NCBI GenBank assembly: GCA_009920765.1
Contig: RFZJ01000028.1
Coordinates: 1 to 43,267 of the forward strand
Reading direction: 5' to 3'
DNA length: 43,267 nt
DNA from: Planctomycetota bacterium
Lineage (GTDB): Bacteria > Planctomycetota > Planctomycetia > Gemmatales > Gemmataceae
The position numbers and the translations under genes were made by a program. Positions 38,178-43,267 of this stretch are shown here, in pieces (position 1 is the first letter of the stretch; every line of letters starts with the position of its first letter). The notes beneath the pieces are model-generated. The model saw only the letters and a list, made by a program, of their open reading frames with translations, did no database searches and was not told where the DNA came from.

Positions 38178-39044
38178 ATGCAAAACAGCAACATCCTCAA
38201 ATTGAAGCACGATTTGGTAGGCAATAGTCTGCCTTCTGATTGTGCATCTTTGGAGCTTAGACTTGAAAAGGGTGATTTGATTTATCCTTCTTGGTCTCCT
38301 GATTCCTACTTTAATTCTGACGAATTACAAGCCATTTGTTCCTATAAAACCAAAGGCTTATGGCACCAAGCCATAAGTTTTTATCCTGATAGTGGTAAAT
38401 TGGTGGGTTCGAATTCGAAAGAACTCGAGAGGTTTTTGGGGCGAATATCAAAGGATTTAACGGATAAAATGCAAGTTTTGCTCCCAATGTATAGCGGGGC
38501 TATTCGTTTGGATCGAGTTGTTTTGAATAATGTTGAGGTTGCAACTTCGGGCGGGAAAAATCTTTTTAAAGATGATGTACTTCATCTGGACACTCTTAAG
38601 GGTGGCTTGCCTAACGAAAAGCGCCTTATCAAATTATGTTGCAATATTAACCCAACAAACACAAGAGTTTGGGAAAAAGGGCCGTCACTTGCATCTTTGC
38701 TAATGGATGGCAGGGCTAGGGACGAGTTATTCTTAAAGAGTAAACTTGGCTTATATCAAAATAATTTTAAAAATGATTTTACTTCGATGCTTGAGCACAT
38801 CGGCAATTTGATCAGGCAAAGTGAATTGATTCAGGAAAAAATCCCCCGTAAGGTTGTTGTTTTTCCCGCTAAATCTTTCTGGCTCGCAATGACTGATGTT
38901 TGTATACATTCGACTTTGCGGGGTGGTAATGTGCTGGAATTAATGTTTTTTGTTCAGGAACACGCCTTATGTTCGGGTGATCTCTCTGCCCCTTGTTTAC
39001 TTCGATCCTTTTTTTCTTCCGAAATCAAACAGATTGCTGCATAA
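38178..39044 (+). CDS. Kdo-hydroxylase-like Fe(II)/2-oxoglutarate oxygenase
   Basis: A 288-residue protein resembling KdoO, the oxygenase that hydroxylates 3-deoxy-D-manno-octulosonate on lipid A. Shared features recalled from the family: LIYPSWSP-type opening, FKDDVLHLDTLKGG (130-143) with the HxD metal pair H136/D138, LCCNINPTNTRVWEKG (153-168), and FWLAMTDVCIHSTLRGG (234-250) with the distal H244 and R248, followed by LELMFFV. All three iron ligands are therefore present. It follows the histidine kinase by 24 bases and precedes comF by 8. No lipid A genes are in the window. I am fairly sure of the family and unsure of the substrate in a planctomycete. Confidence 0.75.
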   Translation: MQNSNILKLKHDLVGNSLPSDCASLELRLEKGDLIYPSWSPDSYFNSDELQAICSYKTKGLWHQAISFYPDSGKLVGSNSKELERFLGRISKDLTDKMQVLLPMYSGAIRLDRVVLNNVEVATSGGKNLFKDDVLHLDTLKGGLPNEKRLIKLCCNINPTNTRVWEKGPSLASLLMDGRARDELFLKSKLGLYQNNFKNDFTSMLEHIGNLIRQSELIQEKIPRKVVVFPAKSFWLAMTDVCIHSTLRGGNVLELMFFVQEHALCSGDLSAPCLLRSFFSSEIKQIAA

Positions 39045-39052
39045 TTTAATGC

Positions 39053-39799
39053 ATGACAAATCTTTATGAGCAAATTGCCTCGCAATGGCTGCAAGCAGGA
39101 CTTCATGTTTGTGCACCTGCCTTGTGTCATAGTTGTAATAATTTGTTGGATTATGATGAAACTTGGCTATGCAATGGCTGCAGGGAATGGTTTTTGCCCC
39201 CGAATGATTCAAAGTGTATGCGTTGTAATGCCCGGGTTGGCCCGCATCTTGATACCACCGACGGTTGTTTGCTGTGCAAGAGGGATTATTTTTATTTTGA
39301 TAGGGTAGTGACTTTAGGGTTTTATCAGTCCCAATTTAAGGATGTGATTCTAAGGATTAAACATTTGCAAGGAGAGCAGCTCGCTCGAACACTTGGCACT
39401 TTATTAGGAGAGCATTTTTTTCGAACCCAAGAGTTTAGCCCTGACTTCATTACCTGTATACCGGTGCATTGGTGGAAAAGATTAATTCGAGGTCATAATC
39501 AGACGGAGGCTATTGCAACAGGCGTTGCTGATATTTTAAAAAAGCCTTTTGTTAACTCTATCTTGCGAAAAATTCGCCACACTTCTGAGCAGTCCGGATT
39601 GTTGCCAACGGAAAGGCGTAAGAACCTGCGTCAAGCTTTTACTTCCGATTCCCAGGCCCTTATTCAAGGGAAAAAAATTCTCCTGGTGGATGATGTCCTA
39701 ACGACTGGGACAACGGCAAATCAAGCGGCCAAAGTTTTGATTGCAGCAGGTGCAGAGAGGGTGGTAGTCGCTGTTCTTGCCAGATCTTTTGGGCGATAA
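39053..39799 (+). CDS. ComF-family amidophosphoribosyltransferase-like protein
   Basis: A 248-residue ComF-like protein. The N-terminal 80 residues contain a zinc-ribbon-like set of cysteine pairs (CHSC, CNGC, CMRC, CLLC), and the C-terminal part is a phosphoribosyltransferase fold with the PRPP loop ILLVDDVLTTGTTANQA. RGHNQTEAIA and the KIRHTSEQSGLLPTERRKNL segment are typical of the family. ComF is needed for DNA uptake in competent bacteria; many homologues are in organisms without known competence. The start follows the previous stop by 8 bases and lacks a clear Shine-Dalgarno sequence, suggesting coupling. Confidence 0.93.
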   Translation: MTNLYEQIASQWLQAGLHVCAPALCHSCNNLLDYDETWLCNGCREWFLPPNDSKCMRCNARVGPHLDTTDGCLLCKRDYFYFDRVVTLGFYQSQFKDVILRIKHLQGEQLARTLGTLLGEHFFRTQEFSPDFITCIPVHWWKRLIRGHNQTEAIATGVADILKKPFVNSILRKIRHTSEQSGLLPTERRKNLRQAFTSDSQALIQGKKILLVDDVLTTGTTANQAAKVLIAAGAERVVVAVLARSFGR

Positions 39800-40001
39800 T
39801 GTTAATCTGTTTGGTTTGATTGGTATAATAGGATTAGTAGGATAAAGCTTGATAAAATAAATGATACATCGGAAGTATTCGATTATTTAATATAGTTCAG
39901 TTTTTTAGCGATCAAATTTTTGACACCTGCCGGTTATGGGCAATAACTTAATTAAGTGGGATGGGATTGAAAAACTTACAAGGTGTTCAGAGGGTAATCA
40001 A

Positions 40002-40982
40002 ATGCTAGGCCGTTGGATTTTATCATGTGCTTTTATTTTGGCTTGCGGAAGTGTACAAGCTTCTAGCTGGGCTGAAAGTATGTTCAATGAGTTAAACAAA
40101 GACTTCGGGTCTGTCCCCAGAGGGCCGACTTTAGTTCATCATTTTCGTGTGAAAAACAATACCTCCGAAACGGTTCATATTTCAGGGGTTAGAGTTTCTT
40201 GTGGGTGTGTTAGTGCTTCTGTTCTTAAAAATCAGATTAGTCCCAATGAAGAAACCTCGGTTATCGCTCACATGGATAGTACCAGGTTTAGTGGCTCCAA
40301 AAGTGTTACGGTTTATGTGACTTTTGATAAACCTAGGTTCGAGGAAGTCAGACTTTTGGTCCAGGCCTATGGAAGAAATGACTACGCAGTTTCCCCTGAA
40401 AATTTTAATTTTAATGAGATCCGAAGGGGTAAAAGTGCAGAGTCTAAGATTACTCTCAGGTTTTATGGCTTTCCAAATCTTGAAGTGGTCGATGTTAAAA
40501 CCGAAAGTCATTATTTAAAAGTAAAATATGATTTAATTAAACGCGAAGGAAATGATGTTATCTATGAGGCAACTGCCATAGTTCGTGAAGATATTCCGGT
40601 TGGTAAGTGGTTTTCTGATATTTTCTTTAAAACCAATGTGGGCTCAATACCCATGATTAGGGTGCCATTGAATGTTCAGGTTGAATCAATTTTGACTGTT
40701 AGCCCATCTAATCTTTCGCTTGGGACCGTGAAAATGGGTGATACCAGCGATCGAAAGATCGTGGTTCGTGGTAGCCAGCCATTTACCATCCTTGGATTGG
40801 AGGGGTTGGATGATAATTGGGTAGTTAAGGAGTTTTCCAAGGAAAAGAAGGAAGTTCATGTAATAACCCTTAGTTTTAAAGCCAATAAAGAAGGGGACTT
40901 AAAGCAGAAAGTATTGATAAAAACCGATATTCCTGAGGCTGGAAATGTCGAATTGAATGCCAATGCTTTTGTAAATCGTTAA
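40002..40982 (+). CDS. Secreted DUF1573-domain protein
   Basis: A 326-residue exported protein with signal peptide (LGRWILSCAFILACGSVQA, then SSWAE). Residues 30-120 match the DUF1573 domain (NKDFGSVPRGPTLVHHFRVK, then CGCVSASV), an immunoglobulin-like fold common in planctomycetes and Bacteroidetes. Later strands repeat a similar theme (VSPSNLSLGTVKMGD near 233-247). The ATG at 40002 has GAGGG 8 bases upstream; an ATG at 39936 would add 22 residues that do not look like a leader. A TTGACA at 39920-39925 is compatible with a promoter before 40002. Function unknown. Confidence 0.85.
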   Translation: MLGRWILSCAFILACGSVQASSWAESMFNELNKDFGSVPRGPTLVHHFRVKNNTSETVHISGVRVSCGCVSASVLKNQISPNEETSVIAHMDSTRFSGSKSVTVYVTFDKPRFEEVRLLVQAYGRNDYAVSPENFNFNEIRRGKSAESKITLRFYGFPNLEVVDVKTESHYLKVKYDLIKREGNDVIYEATAIVREDIPVGKWFSDIFFKTNVGSIPMIRVPLNVQVESILTVSPSNLSLGTVKMGDTSDRKIVVRGSQPFTILGLEGLDDNWVVKEFSKEKKEVHVITLSFKANKEGDLKQKVLIKTDIPEAGNVELNANAFVNR

Positions 40983-41003
40983 GTTTAGTCAGACTTTAAT
41001 GGC

Positions 41004-41063
41004 GAAGCGGTTCGAGAACCTTGTAATCTTTTGCAAGAGAGTCTCGAACCGCTTCAGGTTTTT
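41004..41063 (+). terminator. Long hairpin terminator after DUF1573 gene
   Basis: A perfect 14-bp stem GAAGCGGTTCGAGA / TCTCGAACCGCTTC (41004-41017 and 41042-41055) with a 24-base loop that can form an inner CTTG/CAAG pair, followed by AGG and five T. It probably ends the DUF1573 transcript 21 bases after its stop. It may also be a leader element for the following gene. Confidence 0.8.
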
Positions 41064-41077
41064 CAGTACATTTTTAA

Positions 41078-41116
41078 GATACACCTTTTGCAGGAAAAGT
41101 TTTGCAAAAAGGTATC
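41078..41116 (+). promoter_or_regulatory. Second hairpin in the pyruvate carboxylase leader
   Basis: ACCTTTTGCA (41083-41092) pairs with TGCAAAAAGGT (41103-41113) with one bulged A, extended by GAT/ATC at the ends. It ends 23 bases before the pyruvate carboxylase ATG and 22 bases after the long terminator-like hairpin. Confidence 0.4.
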
Positions 41117-41139
41117 TCCCTAGCCAATTGGATACTTCT

Positions 41140-43267
41140 ATGATCGGTGTTCGTAGATTTAAAAAACTGCTTGTTGCCAATCGCAGTGAAATTGCAATTC
41201 GAGTATTTAGAACTGCAAGTGAACTGAATATCAAAACGGTTGCAATATATTCCCATGAAGATCGGTTTGCGCTTCATCGCTTTAAGGCAGATGAAGCCTA
41301 TAAGATTGGAAAAGCAGGGGAACCCATTCGTTCCTATCTTGCGATTGATTCAATAGTTGCCTTGGCAGCTTTACATGATGTGGATGCAATACATCCCGGC
41401 TATGGGTTTCTCTCCGAAAATGCTGACTTTGCAAAAGCAGTTATCAAGGCAGGAATTGCGTTTATTGGGCCGCGCCCTGAAGTCTTGATGAACTTGGGCG
41501 ATAAGGTTCAAGCTAGATTACTTGCCCAACGCGCCAAGGTTCCAATTCTTTCAGGCAGTGATGCTATTTCAGATATTGGTCAAGCTAAAAATATTGCCAA
41601 CAAACTTGGTTACCCGGTCATCATCAAAGCTTCGATGGGTGGTGGTGGTCGGGGAATGCGAGTAGTTGAGTCCGAGGCAAAATTGCAAGATGCCTTAGAA
41701 CAGGCGCAAAGGGAAGCAGGTGCTGCGTTTGGTGTATCAGATGTCTTTATCGAGAAGTTTATTCGTAAGGCCAGGCATATTGAAGTTCAATTACTTGGTG
41801 ATAAGCACGGAAATCTATTCCACTTGTTTGAACGCGACTGTTCTGTTCAGCGAAGGCATCAAAAGGTTGTTGAAATTGCTCCCGCATTTAATTTAAATGC
41901 TGAGACCCGTAAAGGCATTTTGGATGCTGCAATTGCCATTGGTCGCGAAGCGGGCGTGGATAATGCTTCCACAGTCGAGTTTTTAGTGGATGCGGAAACC
42001 AACAAGTTTTATTTCATCGAGGTAAATCCGCGTATTCAGGTTGAGCATACGGTTACCGAGCAGGTGTCTGGCGTTGATCTTATAAAAAGCCAGATCATGG
42101 TTGCTCAGGGGCTACCTTTGGGCAGCCCTGAAATTGGGTTTAATAACCAGGCGGATATCACCTTGCGAGGCTATGCAATACAGTGCAGGGTTACCACGGA
42201 AGACCCCCTGAATAATTTTCTTCCCGATTATGGCAAATTGAGCAATTATCGTTCTGCCAGTGGCATGGGGATTCGCTTGGATGCAGGGTCAGCATTTACA
42301 GGTGCGGTAATCAATCCCTTTTATGATTCATTATTGGTCAAGGTAACGGCCAGTGCCCTCACTTATGAAGATGCGGCCCGAAGGATGCTTCGCAGCCTAA
42401 ATGAATTCAGGATTCGTGGAGTAAAAACGAATATTCCATTTCTTATCAACCTGGTTAACCATCAAGATTTTCTCAAGGGTTTGTGTACCACAAGGTTCAT
42501 AGACGAAACCCCGACTTTGTTGGACCTGCCTGTGCGACAAGACCGGGCAACAAGGCTGTTGCGTTATTTGGGGGAAATTATTGTCAATGGTCATCCTGAT
42601 ATCAAACGGGGTAAAGTTGGTAGGGAATCGGTACCGCAAGAGCCGGACTTGGGCCCAAAGGTTTTGGCTTCGATTGGAAAAAACATCCCCAAAGGTACTC
42701 GAGACGTATTTAAAGAGCTTGGAGCGGTAAAGTTTTCCCAGTGGCTCAGAAATGAGAAAAAACTTTGGATTACTGACACAACATTCAGGGATGCCCACCA
42801 ATCATTGTTGGCGACAAGAATGCGTACCCGAGACATGCTTCGGATTGCGCCTTTCTATGCAGCCCGATTAAACGGATTGTTTTCGCTTGAAATGTGGGGC
42901 GGTGCAACTTTCGATACTTCCATGCGATTTCTTAAGGAATCCCCTTGGGATCGCTTGGTTGAAATGCGTGAAAGGGTTCCTAATATTTTGTTCCAGATGC
43001 TGCTTCGTTCTGCGAATGCCGTTGGGTATACCAGTTACCCAGATAATGTTGTGCAGCGCTTTGTAAAAGAAGCTGGCATGGCTGGGGTGGATGTCTTTCG
43101 CGTTTTTGATGCTCTTAATGGCATTCCCAACCTGCAGCTTGCAATTGAAGCTGTAAGAGATTCTGGCATGATCTGTGAGGCTGCAATCTGCTATACGGGA
43201 GATATTCTCGATTCAAATCGGTCAAAGTATAATCTTGCTTATTATGTGGATTTGGCAAAACAATTGG
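41140..43267 (+). CDS. pyc: Pyruvate carboxylase, 3'-truncated by window edge
   Basis: Biotin-dependent carboxylation of pyruvate to oxaloacetate, an anaplerotic reaction. The frame is open from the ATG at 41140 to the end of the window (709 codons), without a stop. The biotin carboxylase domain comes first (LLVANRSEIAIRVFRTA, HPGYGFLSENADFA, IKASMGGGGRGMRVV, FIEVNPRIQVEHTVTE), followed from about residue 541 by the carboxyltransferase domain (LWITDTTFRDAHQSLLATR, FSLEMWGGATFDTSMRFL). The FRDAHQSL and WGGATFD motifs mark pyruvate carboxylase rather than acetyl- or propionyl-CoA carboxylase. The biotin carrier domain must lie beyond the window. A GGA some 9 bases upstream is the only Shine-Dalgarno hint. 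Confidence 0.95.
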   Translation, partial: MIGVRRFKKLLVANRSEIAIRVFRTASELNIKTVAIYSHEDRFALHRFKADEAYKIGKAGEPIRSYLAIDSIVALAALHDVDAIHPGYGFLSENADFAKAVIKAGIAFIGPRPEVLMNLGDKVQARLLAQRAKVPILSGSDAISDIGQAKNIANKLGYPVIIKASMGGGGRGMRVVESEAKLQDALEQAQREAGAAFGVSDVFIEKFIRKARHIEVQLLGDKHGNLFHLFERDCSVQRRHQKVVEIAPAFNLNAETRKGILDAAIAIGREAGVDNASTVEFLVDAETNKFYFIEVNPRIQVEHTVTEQVSGVDLIKSQIMVAQGLPLGSPEIGFNNQADITLRGYAIQCRVTTEDPLNNFLPDYGKLSNYRSASGMGIRLDAGSAFTGAVINPFYDSLLVKVTASALTYEDAARRMLRSLNEFRIRGVKTNIPFLINLVNHQDFLKGLCTTRFIDETPTLLDLPVRQDRATRLLRYLGEIIVNGHPDIKRGKVGRESVPQEPDLGPKVLASIGKNIPKGTRDVFKELGAVKFSQWLRNEKKLWITDTTFRDAHQSLLATRMRTRDMLRIAPFYAARLNGLFSLEMWGGATFDTSMRFLKESPWDRLVEMRERVPNILFQMLLRSANAVGYTSYPDNVVQRFVKEAGMAGVDVFRVFDALNGIPNLQLAIEAVRDSGMICEAAICYTGDILDSNRSKYNLAYYVDLAKQL

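Noticed and set aside
39936..40001. 22-residue extension of the DUF1573 protein
   Set aside because: The extension would place a polar segment before the signal peptide, and 40002 has a good ribosome site.
1..43267. CRISPR arrays, insertion sequences, prophage, tRNA or rRNA genes
   Set aside because: Read for direct-repeat arrays, transposase motifs, terminal repeats and tRNA-like folds; none were found that I could support by eye.

Overview
This 43 kb window is a chromosomal segment from a bacterium that is most likely a planctomycete (Planctomycetota, perhaps near Gemmata and relatives). The evidence is: a secreted LolA-like protein resembling what I recall as a planctomycete-restricted family (8601-9383); a secreted Tyr/Pro-rich orphan of a type I associate with planctomycetes (24407-25129); a response regulator with an excisionase-like HTH in front of its receiver domain; a large membrane-anchored thioredoxin/NHL-repeat protein; PQQ-type propeller and DUF1573 secreted proteins; and a B12-dependent ribonucleotide reductase. 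The DNA is AT-leaning and composition looks even throughout. I see no insertion sequence, phage gene, CRISPR array, tRNA or rRNA.

The genes fall into five strand blocks. Block A (+, 1-4558): the 3' part of obg, then coaX and a divergent MnmE-like GTPase packed with overlapping stops and starts, then a fumarylacetoacetate-hydrolase-family protein and a TIM-barrel sugar isomerase-like protein. Block B (-, 14862 down to 4619): NHL/thioredoxin protein, DsbD-like reductase, aldehyde dehydrogenase, secreted LolA-like protein, NYN-LOTUS protein, hemY and glgC. Block C (+, 15244-25129): dcd, class II ribonucleotide reductase, cobalamin adenosyltransferase, a second TIM-barrel protein, a CehA-like protein with degenerate metal site, guaB and a secreted orphan. 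Block D (-, 33354 down to 25248): phosphohexomutase, HI0933-type flavoprotein, small secreted protein, PQQ-like propeller, M16 peptidase. Block E (+, 33494-43267): mnmG, an HTH-receiver regulator, a histidine kinase, a Kdo-hydroxylase-like oxygenase, comF, a DUF1573 protein and the 5' part of pyruvate carboxylase.

Several neighbours make functional sense together. dcd, nrdJ and the PduO-type adenosyltransferase link deoxynucleotide supply to the adenosylcobalamin cofactor. The DsbD-like protein could feed electrons to the membrane-anchored thioredoxin domain encoded just upstream. The HTH-receiver protein and the histidine kinase form a probable two-component pair separated by a strong terminator. 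The phosphohexomutase and GlgC, although far apart here, would act in sequence toward glycogen.

Most of the window is housekeeping or lineage-typical. I found no convincing novel multi-gene system. The most interesting items are the MnmE-like GTPase that lacks the C-terminal catalytic tail, the Kdo-hydroxylase homologue, the reversed-architecture regulator with its HDOD-like kinase, the CCxxC thioredoxin/DsbD pair, and a small tandem duplication of the 3' end of dcd. Start codons were moved from the longest open frame where a Shine-Dalgarno match supported it.
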